Source: Acanthacorydalis orientalis
Taxonomy: Eukaryota; Arthropoda; Insecta; Megaloptera; Corydalidae
Length of the DNA stretch: 64,000 nt
Reading direction: 5' to 3'
NCBI GenBank assembly: GCA_034766995.1
Contig: CM068322.1
Span: forward strand, 11,310,810 to 11,374,809
Made by a program: the position numbers and the translations under genes. This document shows, piece by piece, positions 35,000-47,290 of the stretch. Under the pieces are notes generated by a model. The model searched no databases, was not told the origin of the DNA, and saw only the letters and a list, made by a program, of their open reading frames with translations. The stretch's first letter is position 1. Every line of letters begins with the position of its first letter.

Positions 35000-35772
35000 A
35001 AATAATGAGGCGGAATCAGGCAGGTTTTAATCAAACTGTCGGCGTCATACACGTGAATTAGCAGCAAGGTTTGATGTTACTATTCCAACAATATTGAACC
35101 ATTCGAAATAAATCGGAAAGGTAAATAAGATGACTAGATGGGTTCCGCATGAATTAAATGAGTGTCAGAAGAGAAATCGTCTCGCAGCTTGCCTTTCTTT
35201 GCTGTCATGACATAAAGGTGAACCATTTCTACATCGTATTTGTTACGAGTGATGAAAAGTGGATTCTTTCTGTCAATCTCAAGCCTTCAAAATAATGGTT
35301 GGATAAAGATGAAGCGCCGAAATATTGTCTAAAACTGAATATTCATCAAAAAAAAGATAATGATGTCTGTTTAGTGGTCTAGCGTTGGTATTATCCAATA
35401 CAGCTTCATGTAACCTGATCAACCGATTACAGCGAATGTATCGTACAACCAGTTGGACGAAATGATGAGGATACTGCCGATTAAGCAGCCAAGATTTGTA
35501 ATAGAGACAGGTCAATCCTCTTGCAAGACAACGTTCTACCATATGTCGCAGAAACAACGCTACTCAAACTACAGGTGCTGGACTTGGAAACTCTTTGTCA
35601 ACCATCGTAATCACCAGACCTTGTATCAACTAACTACCACTCCTTTTACGCCTTGGTCTTGCAAGGAAAAATATTCAATTCTCAACAAGCTGTGAAAAAC
35701 ACCTTTCGTGATTTCATCGCCACTCGTTCCCCATTCTTCTTCGCAAATAGTTTCTTATTTGAGATACAATAA
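35000..35772 (+). pseudogene. mariner transposase pseudogene, 5'-truncated (third family)
   Basis: Starts in the second HTH (TRELA, FDVTIPTILNH), then RWVPHELNECQKRNRLAACL, with the first catalytic D in TSDEKWI. The second D reads in ILLQDNVLPYVAE (normally L-H-D-N-A-R-P-H). The third region is SPDLVSTNYHSF followed by QGKIFNSQQAVKNTFRDFI and a stop at 35770-35772. Several frameshifts separate these pieces. The WLDKDEAPK and QPITANVSYNQLDEMMR segments confirm a mariner of a family different from those at 21013 and 24080. The N-terminal 60 or so residues and both terminal repeats are not found, so this is a fragment. Confidence 0.8.
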
Positions 35773-36057
35773 ACTAAACTTTTGATTTGAAACTGCATAG
35801 AATTTTGTATTTAATAACCTAATAGTGTACAAATCAGATAATAACTATTGTAATAGTGTATATACTTATATAAGATACAAATTTTGTTTTTTATTGTTTT
35901 GAATCTATATTAAATATATCAGAAAATTAAGGTCTTTTAAAATACTTAACAGGAGTGATAAATTGGATCTAAATTTTAATTGGTTATAGTTTAACAAACA
36001 TGATATGAAATCATTTACATGATTTATTGTTTAGACATCCGATAATTAATAATACGT

Positions 36058-36228
36058 TGTCGCACTGTGGCGAAATTTACTTTCACAGATGAATTATATT
36101 CTTACTCCACAAATCACAAAAAAATTCTGATTAAAAATATTATTTATCATTTTTAATTGTTGTTTATACACATTTTATTGAAAATTTCTGATCAAATGTT
36201 ATTGTGGAGCGAGAAAATAATTTATTTG
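36058..36228. repeat. Foldback repeat, family C, copy 3 (both arms)
   Basis: Forward arm from GTCGCACTGTGGCGAAATTT through CCACAAATCACAAAAAAATT to TACACATTTTATTG. It is joined directly to a reverse arm containing TGTTATTGTGGAGCGAG and TTATTTGTGAAA. The central part is deleted. Confidence 0.55.
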
Positions 36229-36229
36229 T

Positions 36230-37030
36230 GAAAACCTCTAATAATTGTTTTACGAACTGTTTCAATAATATATTAATACCAAGTTTTCTGAAATTATTTT
36301 TTGCGTTGCAGATCGATGAACTCTAAGAATAATTTTCGAATTTTTTTTGTGAATTTTAACATACAAACTGTTTCAGATGACCGGATATTTTAAATAAAAG
36401 GATGTTTATCATTATAAAATGACTTTTATACATTACAAAAACATTTATGGTACTTAATAATTCCAGTAAGTGATAAAGAATCATAGTTATAAATAAAACC
36501 ATTTTTAATTAATATTCAAATATATATCTTGAAGCCATAAATCTTGAAGCCAATTCAAAATAATTTTTGAGTCCTCTGTTTTTAAGTTCTTTTTTATGGC
36601 CTGTTTCGACATGTGTTTATTGTTAGTATGAATTATTAGTGGGTATGAGTTCAAATAATCTACCTGTTGATGACTCAAGTCACAACTTAACGTAGAAAAC
36701 AAGAATTTAAAAATAGCGGTTTCAAAAATTTCAATGTAGTAATTTTGAATAATGGCTACATGGGAAGACAAAACAATAGTAGATTTACAATATATATATA
36801 TCAAGAATAAAATAAAAAAATTATTATTGAAAATTTTATGTTCAAGACTATTTAACTTAGGGTTTTTAAGATTTTTAGTTAATTTATGTAAAGTTATTTT
36901 GAAAATTATAAATCAAGTGAAAACAATTTCGTTGGATGAAATAAAAAATCTACTAGAACCACAGAAATCGTTATTCTTTCGTAGTTCTTAAGTATGTTAG
37001 CTGTGGTTTCATAAATCATCCAAAACGATT
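36230..37030. other. AT-rich spacer, no gene seen
   Basis: Two overlapping open frames on opposite strands (36505-36804 and 36752-36991) have no recognisable motif and AT-driven composition (K, I, N, L). Confidence 0.4.
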
Positions 37031-37330
37031 TAAATAAAAAAAAGAAACGAGACAACGATTAATCAGGATATATGGCGGTAAAGGATTTTATCTCACCATC
37101 TTCAGACTAGTGAGCAGTGTTCTATGTTAAAAAAAAACCTGTGAACTTATACGAAATTTCGGTGCCGAGATAAAAACTTCAAAGATTTATCTCGACGTTC
37201 AAAGATAAGTATCTGAACGTCCGCGCGAATGCCTGTACAATAAAAAGTATTAAACGTTTAAGACTTTCGCAGTTAGTAGTAGCTTACTGAAACGTCGCCA
37301 TGATTGCCATGTTCTAGAGATTTCTATGAT
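37031..37330. other. Less AT-rich block with two adjacent hairpins
   Basis: CGAGATAAA (37166-37174) pairs with TTTATCTCG (37186-37194), and directly next GACGTTCA (37194-37201) pairs with TGAACGTC (37214-37221), with an inner AGAT/ATCT pairing. CCGCGCG follows. No coding frame or known RNA family is recognised. Confidence 0.4.
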
Positions 37331-38686
37331 ATTACATTCTTTATCTCTATACAACAATGTTTATTTTATGTTATACATGTTTGTTATGAAAAAATATAGT
37401 TAAATTAGAATTGGATTAAATAACAAAGTTAAGGTCGAGAAATAAAATAAACTGGCTTAATAAATAAAAAAATGTATTAGAAAAGCTATTCAAAACAACA
37501 ATTATTTGCTTCTTTTTATTTTTTTCCCAAATTATAATCATAAGAGTATATTGTAATTCTTATAATATTAACAAATAATAATTAATTTTAATTATCGTGT
37601 ATAAAATTTAATAATAAAAATAAATAATAGACTTTATCAGTATCAAAATAGTAAAACAATAATGAAATTTTTACCTTAAAGATAGAAGATAGACAAAAAA
37701 ATGTGTACAGCACAAAAAAAATGCAAAAATTGTAAAATAAATAGTGAAACATTCAAAACTTTATATTTAAATTATAAATATTTTAGTAAGTATTCATAAT
37801 TTAGTTCTAGGTTATCATAACGTTATATATTGGTGAGTGCAACAGCAGCGTACGTATTATAGAGTTAAATAAAATATATATTATATATACAATTTATTAA
37901 TTGTTTAATATAATTATCATTAATATGAACAACCTTTTTGTTATTTAGCAAGTACTTCCGAATCCTTGAATAAAATTCCACAATTTTCAAATATCAAAAT
38001 TACTATACGACTGTTAAGATATTTTCGCTTTTCCAAAATGTTAATTTTTGCAAATAATTTTAAAACGATGAGAGTAGACAAAGTTATACTGGTGAAATAT
38101 ATGCCAAATATTGTATAATGGCTGTTGTAAAATTTGATAGCAATAATTTTTACTTTTTTTTTTTGATAGATAAAATAAGTTGGATGTAGTCTTGAGTTTT
38201 CGTGATGTAATATACCTTTTTAAGGATTTAACAGTTCTGAAGGTTTAAATTTTAACTTTTCATTAAATCTATCTAGTCATTGACAATAGAATTATGTATT
38301 ATCGATCAATTTGGCAGCAAACGCTTCTATTATTTGTTGTCTTAGTGAATGGTTGTTTAGATTATTTGATTTTATCTTCCACTACTAATTTCGGGATATA
38401 TGGCATTTTTAAATAAATTTCAAATACACAGAGAGAGATGAATTATGTAAAATGTGGCTGAAATAACACACGTGCCTAAACTAATAGTGAAAAAAAAATA
38501 CTTAAGTGATCTAAAAGGACAAAACTATCTGTAAAATTAATCAGTGAGATCTCATGTCTAAAATCAAACAATTAGGACCAACACAACCGCACACAATAGA
38601 TAGTAAAACTTTTTTTTTTGGCTAGTACTATCTGTTGGTTTTTTTTAAGTACTGGATTTGGTATTTATACGTAAGGTAACCTGTTA
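37331..38686. other. AT-rich spacer, no gene seen
   Basis: No open frame or repeat boundary recognised. Confidence 0.5.
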
Positions 38687-39242
38687 TTAGGTTGGTAGAA
38701 AAATAATTTCAGTTTATGACCTTCAAATTCATATACAGTTTCATACACCAGCTGTTTTAAGTGGTCCAGAACTGTTGGATGACTAACGCTTAACTTTTGT
38801 GCAAGCTCTCGAATTGTTGTGCGTGGTTCTGATTCAACTCATACCTTCATTTAGTCGGTATAAACTGGAGACGGATGCCCGCGACCTTCTTCGTCCCAAA
38901 CACGAAATTTTTGAACCACTATTGCACCGTACGTTTCTTAACAGAACCCACAACAAAAACATCATTTAGTTTACGAGCAGTTTATGCTGCTTACCGCCTA
39001 TTCTAAACTCCTACAAAAATTACTCTTATTTGCTTTTTTTCCATTTTTAATTTAATAGCTCAATTTGAAGCAAAATTTTTAATAAAACCAAAGTCGGTAT
39101 TACCAAAATACGGTCGGTATTACAGACCGAAAAATGAACTTTAAAATAATATTAACACGGATACGATGAAATGCCATTTTTAATTAAAAAATTAAGGTTA
39201 CAATTCAGAAAACAAAAACCGCAACTGTTTTCCAAAAACTAA
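38687..39242 (-). mobile_element. Short mariner derivative, family A, copy 2
   Basis: Ends TTAGGTTGGTAGAAAAATAA at left and, complemented, TTAGTTTTTGGAAAACAGTT at right (mutated). TA at 38685-38686 and 39243-39244. About 556 bp. The interior on minus is a degraded N-terminal transposase piece (MEKKQIRVIFVGV, KLNDVF, VKKRTVQ, then SHPTVLDHLKQL in pieces) joined directly to the 3' end. Same organisation as 14850-15395. Confidence 0.8.
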
Positions 39243-39244
39243 TA

Positions 39245-40750
39245 GAATATCCTCGAGAAACTGGCCAATTTTAACAAGAAAATAAAGTAAGATTTTCTGT
39301 GATCCACATGGCTCCTACCAGTATATTAATGCGCCAAGTATTCTATTTTGGTTTATTATTTGAATCTATCTCACTTCATTCAACTGTTTTGAAATAATCT
39401 TGAAACATTTTTGTTATTTTAATATGTATATAATTATTTAAAAATTACCTCAAGAAAAATAGTCAGCACTTTTGCACATATTTATTTTTTTTATAAAATA
39501 TTTCTATATTATTTAATAAAAAACAACAGTTCAATAATTAAATAATGGTTTCCATAATCTTTACATTTTGTTATCTATAATCATTATTTTTTTGATCTCC
39601 TATAATACATAATAAATAACGAACACTGTACTTATTATTAGTGATCTTTTATAATCATTAATAAGTTTGAAATAGTGAAAAATCTATTAAACAATTCTTT
39701 TTTGAACAAAAAATCGATTAATTCAATCTGTAATAAAGTATATGCATTTAATTACTTACTGATTAAAGTAACTACTGATAAGAACTACTGGTAAGTACTG
39801 ATTATGATGGTAAAAAAATCTTACAAATCACTTTGAACATCAGTTCATTTTTATTTTCATAAATTATTTTTTAATTTTAAAATTGTTTTATTCAAATATA
39901 CATATATATATACATACATAGATTTTTTGAACATTCTATATTATTCATTCTTTATTTTTTACTTTATACTTGATGTTAACTTTAAACATAACAGTTTACA
40001 AATATCTTTCTTCTTTATTATTGCCGACCATAATCATACGAAAGGCATAATCTAATTTACATAATTTTACACACACACATATACACACACATTTATATAT
40101 ATATATATACACAAATATATAAATTTATACGTATACAATATTGTGCCTGAACTGAACCACACATCAAAAACGAGTTCATATGCAATTTTTGTCAAACCGC
40201 ATCTAGAGTGTTTTTTTTGTTCACTCTTTTATGACGATCGACAAAAAAGTCACTGCCTATGGCCGTTTCCCAGGTTAATGTACGGATGTTACAAATTTTG
40301 TTTTTATATCGTTCGCTCGTTTGATATCTTCATCCGAAAAAAAATGTTCTTTGAAAATAAAATTCATTGAACAATTTAATTGGGTACGTCTGGGAATTCA
40401 AGGTATTTTATTTGTCTGTATTTATCTATTTTTCAATGAAACTGTCGAAATGAAATCGAACGATAGATTGATTGTACAAGGAACAACGAACAAGTTATCG
40501 TACAAATACAATACAATTACTTTTTATTAATTTCTTCTGTAATGTGTCTAATAAGGTGTACTTCTTAAAATAAAATAAAAATTCTTTTCATTTCAAGAAA
40601 CATAATAAACAGATACTATTTATGAATTTTTGTGTAATTTTTTGGTCACTTCGAAACACTAATTAAGAGAATAAAATAATCATATACAATAATTTCTTTT
40701 GCAGATGTATTAAACGTAGAATAATATTTTAATAATATTCAATATTATTT

Positions 40751-40754
<4 letters not shown>
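39245..40754. other. AT-rich spacer, no gene supported
   Basis: Overlapping plus frames at 40143-40530 (75 and 69 codons) lie in slightly less AT-rich sequence but show no domain, no paralog in the window and no splice context. Confidence 0.45.
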
Positions 40755-40799
<45 letters not shown>

Positions 40800-40815
40800 T
40801 AGAGAGAGGAGAGAA
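40755..40815. repeat. Compound (TA)n(GA)n microsatellite
   Basis: TA to about 40784 followed by GAGA with minor interruptions. Confidence 0.96.
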
Positions 40816-41440
40816 AGAAACAAAGTGAAGAAGGATCAATATCAATATAAAATTTCAATTTAAACAAATGTATGGAATTTTATCAAAAAATAACCTTACT
40901 TCTGTGAGATATGTGATTTACATATACTGCTATTTTTTTTAGATAATCTTTCACAATGACAGTTGGATTTAAATTCAAGAATTTCATCAATCAATTTAAA
41001 GTGCACAATATAGATCCTTTATTGTTGTATTGTATTCGATGAATCTTCATCTCTAGAGCTATATATTACTTTTATTAAATTGTATCAATTTGAACATGAA
41101 AATTATTTAAAGTTTATTCGGTAATGGACACCATTAAAACATTCTAACATTACCAGCTTCATTCTGACAAAATACGACGCAAGAACTTAAGAATAATAAT
41201 GAAAATAAAACTTTAATATTATTGCAAAAATGTTTAAATAAGATGCAAATATCTTTAAAAATTCTTAGAATTTGTTAATAAAAAAAAGTTAATAATTTTT
41301 ACTAATAATTTGACAAAAAATCATGTAATAATGCTTTCTTATGTAATTAAAAAGTAGTATTTTTGTTTAATATTCAAACAGTTACAAATAAATAAAATAA
41401 CCATTTAGAGATATTATTCAATGCACACATAAACACACAC

Positions 41441-41443
<3 letters not shown>
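40816..41443. other. AT-rich spacer, no gene seen
   Basis: No open frame or repeat boundary recognised. Confidence 0.5.
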
Positions 41444-41476
<33 letters not shown>

Positions 41477-41477
<1 letters not shown>

Positions 41478-42769
41478 TAGGTTAGCGCAAAAATAATTGC
41501 GGTTTTTATTATTTCAAGATTAGCAATGATGTTCCTAGTGACCACTATCTATTGTTATAGTCATGTGATACATTATTGTAAACAATGAAAATAGCAATTA
41601 TTTTAGCTTGTGTCTATTATTTTCATTCTTTAGCATTGTTGGATATAACCTCTTAAATTAGTCATGGAATACAAGCAAATTCGCACGATTTTGTTTTATG
41701 AGTTTAAATTTTGAGGAAAAAGCAACAGAAACTGCTCGAAATATCAAATTTGTTTTTAGTGAAGTCAATTAGTGAACGTACAGCTCAAGTTTGGTACTAG
41801 CAATTTCGTAATTGAAACGAAAGCCTTTATGTTTGAGAAGGGTCGTGGACGTCCTTCAGCTATCGACAATAACGATTTAAGAGACATTATTGAAACGGAC
41901 CCACGTTAAACAACTCAAGAAATGACAGAAAAACTCAATATTGATCATTCAACAGTTGTTAAACATTTGAGCTTAATTGGAAAAACAAAAATTCTGGATA
42001 AATGGGTGCCGTACGAATTATAAGAACATCAAGCAATTCGGCGATACGAAGCGATAGTGAAGTCTGCTCTGTGTTTTTTTTTGCGTAACAAAAATGATCC
42101 CTTTCTTCATCGCATTGTCACATGTGATGAAAAGTGGATTTTCTACAACAATCGGAAACTTTCATCACAGAGGCTAGACGAGGAGAAACACCAAAACAGT
42201 TTCCTAACCGAAGCTTCATGAAAAAAAGATTATAATCACTATTTGATGGTAGGAAAGTGGAACCATCACTATAACTTCTTAAATCCTGGCGAAGCAATAA
42301 CAGCAGAAAAATATAATCAGTAAATTGAAAAAAATGCATGAGAAGTTGCATCGTTTAGAGCCAGCAGTAGTTAATCGAAGAGCACCAATTCTTCTTCATG
42401 ACAACGCCTGACCACACGTTTCACAAATAACTTTATAAAATTTGAATCAATTGAGTTATGAAACCATACCCAATCCACCTTATTCTCCGGACCAGTCCCC
42501 GACAAATAATCATTTTTTTAAATATTTGACTAATTTCATACGAGAGAAGGTTTTCAAAGATCAAGCATCAACTCAAAGCGCTTTCCATGAATTCTTTACT
42601 TCCAGTACTCCAGAATTCTATCTTGTAGGTGTGTGTTCGAACTTGTTTCCCGTTGGAAGAAATGTGTGCGGGGCAATGGTCTTTATTTTGATTAATAAAT
42701 GTAATTTTAACTATATATTTGTCTTTATACTTTATACATAAAAACCACATCTATTTTGCACCAACCTTA
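41477..42769 (+). mobile_element. Near full-length mariner, family A2, copy 2
   Basis: About 1293 bp from TTAGGTTAGCGCAAAAATAA to a right end whose complement is TAAGGTTGGTGCAAAATAGA. TA microsatellites flank both sides (41444-41473 and 42770-42836), so it apparently inserted into a TA tract. Sister copy of 21013-22337. Confidence 0.9.
41664..42741 (+). pseudogene. mariner transposase pseudogene (DD34D type)
   Basis: ATG at 41664 begins MEYKQIRTILFYEFKF, then, after a shift, ATETARNIKFVF and SERTAQV (first HTH), GRGRPSAIDNNDLRDIIETD, EKLNIDHSTVVKHLSLIGKT and KILDKWVPYEL (second HTH). The first catalytic D is in HRIVTCDEKWIFYNN. After a shift, LNPGEAITAEKYNQ. The second D reads in ILLHDNA followed by a stop replacing R/P. 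The third reads in PNPPYSPDQSPTNNHFFKYL. The C-terminus FYLVGVCSNLFPVGRNVCG ends at 42741. Stops at the PR*TT and YEL*EH positions and shifts make it inactive. The final 99 codons (42442-42741) are open. The length equals an intact mariner, and this copy is better preserved than its sister. Confidence 0.85.
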
Positions 42770-42834
<65 letters not shown>

Positions 42835-42836
42835 TC
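42770..42836. repeat. (TA)n microsatellite at the mariner right edge
   Basis: TA with a short GTGT interruption, ending ACACACAC. Confidence 0.96.
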
Positions 42837-42951
42837 AAATACAAACACACAGCGAACTGTAATTGATATCTTTTTATTATTAAAAATATAATTCTGTAAA
42901 AAATATTAAAAATAAAACAAAAAAAGTATATCCTGTTTATAATAAATGTAC

Positions 42952-42954
<3 letters not shown>

Positions 42955-42988
<34 letters not shown>
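42955..42988. repeat. (TA)n microsatellite
   Basis: Pure TA run of about 34 bp. Confidence 0.95.
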
Positions 42989-42991
<3 letters not shown>

Positions 42992-44905
42992 TGTCTGCCA
43001 ATCTGTGAATATGCACGTAGCTATGTTTGTATATGTAAATGTATTTTTATTTACATGTTATTCAAATTGAAAATAGTATATCGGTATCATTGGTAAAAGA
43101 AAAAAAGAATTTCTTCAACTAATGGATTATCTATCCGTCAAATATCTTCAAAGTACTTTTTTTTTCTTTATCAAATGGCTTATTAAATATTACATGTAAT
43201 TATGCATCGTTACGTACCTCTTCTTTTGAACACTGGCTAAATTCGAAATTTTAAAAGTCCAAACATACAAAATTAATTAAACAAAAAGCATTCGACTACA
43301 AAAAACATACACAAACTTTTCATTTTTGTGTGAAATCATTCACCGTTACACGTTCATTTCTGATGGCCTTCACTGTTCACGGGCACATAACTTATCTAAA
43401 AAGGTATATTATTTAATTCGGTGAACGCTACTCTGAGATAATTTTTAAATTATCATCATTATGTGTACGAGATACTTTTCATATTTGAAGGTAATATAAA
43501 CAACTACTCGCAACACTATCAGGTATGTAATTAACATGTACGTGTTATATTTGTTACAAATCACTTTATTAGAGTAATTATTATGAAAAAAATATGCATT
43601 CGTTTCGAAGGAAATACATTATAAACAGATATTATTATGAACTTATTTGATTTTTTTAAATATATTTTCTATTTTCTAAAGGATACGTTTTTTCGTTAAT
43701 ATACTGAAAAGACAGCGAAATTTTTACACAAGTTTCATTTGTCTAAACCGTTAATTGACTATCTACCTTGATAGATATTTCATTCAATATATTTATTTTT
43801 TATATTACTATATGCCATCAAAATAAAGAAAAATATTAAAAATAGATATTGTTATTTTTTTATGAATAATGCAATAAATTTAAAATCATATATATATATA
43901 TAGTTTAGTCATAATAAAAACGATTTCACTCATATATTGAATAAAAAGCAAGAATTAATACATGAATAATTAATTTGATAATAAGGTACATTTTTCATTT
44001 ATATGATAAAACATTTTATTTATCTAATTTAATACGGTAAGATTACAGTTGTTCTCGGAGTTGTATTTCAAGGATGGTTGTGAAGAATTTAAGAGTATTT
44101 CTCTACATATTTGTACTTCGTATTAGAATTTGTATCTTGTATGAAATGTATTACAGAAAATGCAGATGAAACAGGAATCCGTGTGAATAACTTGAAAGTA
44201 CTGGTATGTAAATTAATCGTCAGTTTAATGTTGAAATTTCTGTTTTTATAAAAGGAATGGATGCATTTATTCTGTGTTTGCTTTATGTTATTTTGTTGTA
44301 TTCTTCTATTTAAACTATTTTTGTAAATAGCAATGTAATTTTTTAATAACAATACTAGCACGAATAAAAAATTCCAATCCAAATATATTTCAATTCATTT
44401 TACTGTTATGGTTGATATACTTAATACAAATATTCCTATAATTTACAAGGATAAACTCCTGTACATATTTGTTATAGATTATTTTAAATTATTCTCAATA
44501 CTTTAATTATAGAAGATTTTTTTGATGATATTGCTATTAATAATTCTATTTATTAAAAACATTCATGTATATGTATATTATTTTTAGATAGCAAGTTAAT
44601 AAAAGTACATTTTAACGATCCACAACTATCAATTTACTTCCGTTATGGTAGCTCAAATAACAGTACTTCATAAGTTCATAAAAAATTATAATGGAACAGA
44701 GTGAATATAAAATTTTGTTTTAAACTTGCTTCAGAAACAAAGAAATGATAAAATATGTTTATACTCGTAGTTATACCCTAGTCTAGTAAAAGAAAGTTTG
44801 AAATGTCTAATTGCATGGATAGAGTAAAGTTATTTTTTATTATTTTCAAATTATGTACTGTTACATTTTTTTTATATTTTATACGAATATTATTGTTATG
44901 ATTAA

Positions 44906-44908
<3 letters not shown>
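42989..44908. other. AT-rich spacer, no gene seen
   Basis: A less AT-rich stretch at 43325-43440 (with CACCGTTACACGTTC, GATGGCCTTCACTGTTCACG) is unassigned. The minus frame at 44089-44382 has no motif. Confidence 0.45.

Positions 44909-44939
<31 letters not shown>
44909..44939. repeat. (TA)n microsatellite at MITE B copy 3
   Basis: TA run directly abutting the MITE left end. Confidence 0.95.
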
Positions 44940-44942
<3 letters not shown>

Positions 44943-45128
44943 GGATTCAACTTAGGCTTTTTTACGAAACTATTAAAAAACATGTTATCTCCCTCCCCCC
45001 ATTCAGTATTCTAGTTCCATTGTATTTTAGTACTGAATTGAATTAAAATATTAAATAAAAAATAACATGACTTCTTAATTCCTCGGCCACTTTTTAATGC
45101 TTCTATGTGGAAGTCTAAATTGAATCAC
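44940..45128. repeat. TA-targeting MITE, family B, copy 3
   Basis: About 189 bp. Left GGGGGATTCAACTTAGGCTT; complement of right GTGATTCAATTTAGACTTCC; TA on both sides, with TA microsatellites outside each end. The interior holds a C-rich spot (CTCCCTCCCCCC). Confidence 0.7.
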
Positions 45129-45573
45129 TATATATATATATACATATATAAGAGTATATGTACATATACTTTAATAAGTGAAATGCAAAGATGCATTTAC
45201 ACTTCCGAATTTGTAGTGTTTCTAAAATTAAATATATCATAATTTAAAACTCATATTATTTTTATTACACTGAATATCGTTCATTAATAACTATTGTTGA
45301 AAAGAGTTAAAAAGAAAGTCGTAAAAACACCACACATACATATTATGTCTCTCTCGCTCAGATTACCAAAGTTCGATTCATGGTACCGAAACTTATGTTT
45401 TTGTTTATTTTTTTTATACCAGTTAAGCAACATGTGAAACTTGTTTTGCTTAAATATTTTAAGTTCGTTCCACTTGATCGATTAATGTAATTACGTCAGT
45501 ATAAAAAAGAACATTTAAAATGGCTTTTATGAATTCTTAGTATTAAAATGACAGCGAATATTGAAGTGCATAA

Positions 45574-45576
<3 letters not shown>

Positions 45577-45607
<31 letters not shown>
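45577..45607. repeat. (TA)n microsatellite
   Basis: TA run of about 31 bp. Confidence 0.95.
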
Positions 45608-45612
<5 letters not shown>

Positions 45613-45886
45613 GTTATCTACAGTATTTTATTGCTTAATGAACAATTTAAAGTAGATTCTTAAATGAAATACAAAGTATTGTTTCATTTCATTATGTTCA
45701 AATAAAATATATTTGTCGTGTTTGGTTTATTTATGTTACTATTTATAGTTTCAATTATCACTATGGACATGAATGCGTAGGTATTTGTGGTTTCTCAGGT
45801 TGTTGCATGTAAAATATACAGGTGTTTGAGTTCTTTTGTACAAATATCTAGTTTAGTATTATATTTGATACTTGATACATATTTAT

Positions 45887-45921
45887 ATATATATATATAC
45901 ATATTTATTTATATATTGATT

Positions 45922-45951
<30 letters not shown>
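45887..45951. repeat. (TA)n microsatellite around a short TTGATTCAC remnant
   Basis: TA runs on both sides of TTGATTCAC (45916-45924), which matches the outer end of MITE B and may be an older or excised copy's footprint. Confidence 0.8.
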
Positions 45952-45952
<1 letters not shown>

Positions 45953-46081
45953 GTGAATCAATGTCAGCTTCCATATGAAAGTATTAAAAAAATCATAAGA
46001 ATTAAAAAAACATGTTATTTTTGTATTTTTTCCGATTTGTTTTAATACTTTCATGTGAAAACTTTGAAAATTCAATCACCC
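45952..46081. repeat. TA-targeting MITE, family B, copy 4
   Basis: About 130 bp. Left AGTGAATCAATGTCAGCTTC and GAAAGTATTAAAAAAATC; complement of right GGGTGATTGAATTTTCAAAG. TA at 45950-45951 and 46082-46083. Lies at the edge of a TA tract. Confidence 0.65.
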
Positions 46082-46083
46082 TA

Positions 46084-47081
46084 TACATACATACATATTA
46101 TTTATATATATAATATATACATATATACAATGAAGAGATATATGTGTGAATTTGGTTCGGGTGTGTGTGATAATAGAAACAAAATAAATTTATTTACATT
46201 TATTTTTTTTTTGTTCATTTTTCTTTGTCATTATAATATATATATATATATAACATTCAAAGAACAATGTGTTTCGTAAAAATAACTGGAAATATTAAAA
46301 ATAAATTTTTATTAAATTAAAAATAAATTACACATTAAATAATAAAATAGTGTTAAATGAAAAGACGTCAATTGAATATTATTTTAAGATAAATTTTTTG
46401 CATAATAAATATTTCATTATGCTTCTTTCATAAATATGAAAGAAATGATTTAATGAAATCGTAAAAACATTGAATGGGAGCCATGTAACATTATTTTTTT
46501 TATTTTCGACAGTAAAATTCATTTTCAGAACTCTGAAATCAATATTACTTTTAATGCGTTTCTATAAAGTTATATTATATTTAAATTTGAATATTGTTTA
46601 TAAAGTTGCTATTTCGTATATATCAGCTGAGAATTTTCGATTGGTTATTCTCAAAGATGTAATTATTTTGCTGTCTTGAGGTCAATATATCACAACTATT
46701 AAAGGTGAACATTGATTTATTCAAATTATCTTGAACATTTTTATTATAGTCTGTTTTAATAAACATTTTAAGTTATTTTCTTAATCAAATTATTGGAATT
46801 ATTCCATAAGAAGAAATATGCCTTAAAATTATTTCTTATTTTTTAATGGATTTAGCTTTTTACATGCTAAATAAAAATTTTATCATTCGAGTTAATATTA
46901 ATTTTAATGTAATATGAATATCAATGTTAATTAATATTAATTTATTCATTGACATAATGTGTTTCATATTTTAAAAACTATTTTCACTTCAGTTGTGAGA
47001 TCCAAAATCTTTGTTCAATATTTTTGTGGATTAATTATGGCAATTTTTCAAGTACTTTACCTAATAATTTAGATTATCACA
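46084..47081. other. AT-rich spacer, no gene seen
   Basis: Short frames at 46055-46279 and 46470-46679 are AT-composition artefacts without motifs. Confidence 0.5.
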
Positions 47082-47290
47082 ATTTAATTGTGGTACTCTG
47101 GCTAAATTCATTTTCACAAATAGATTTTTCGTTCACCCCACAAACCACAAAAAATTCAGATCAAAAATGTTAAATACTTCTTGTATAATTCATTTTTGAC
47201 TGTTATTTATATGCATTTAAATGGCGATTCTTTAGAGCACTTAGGTACAGAAAATGATTAAATAGCGTAAAAGAAACAATCAAAAAAGAT
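47082..47290. repeat. Foldback repeat, family C, copy 4
   Basis: Forward arm: GTGGTACTCTGGCTAAATTC, CCACAAACCACAAAAAATTC, GATCAAAAATGTTAAATAC, TATGCATTTAAATGGCGAT. The reverse arm is decayed (AGAAACAATCAAAAAAGATG). Confidence 0.6.

Noticed and set aside
36505..36991. 99- and 79-codon frames on opposite strands
   Set aside because: Composition is AT-driven, and the frames overlap each other antisense; no motif seen.
40143..40530. Two overlapping plus frames in slightly less AT-rich sequence
   Set aside because: No domain, no splice or promoter context, no similarity to other repeats in the window.
45355..45395. tRNA-like AAGTTCGATTC T-loop word
   Set aside because: No matching acceptor stem, D-arm or anticodon arm could be folded around it.
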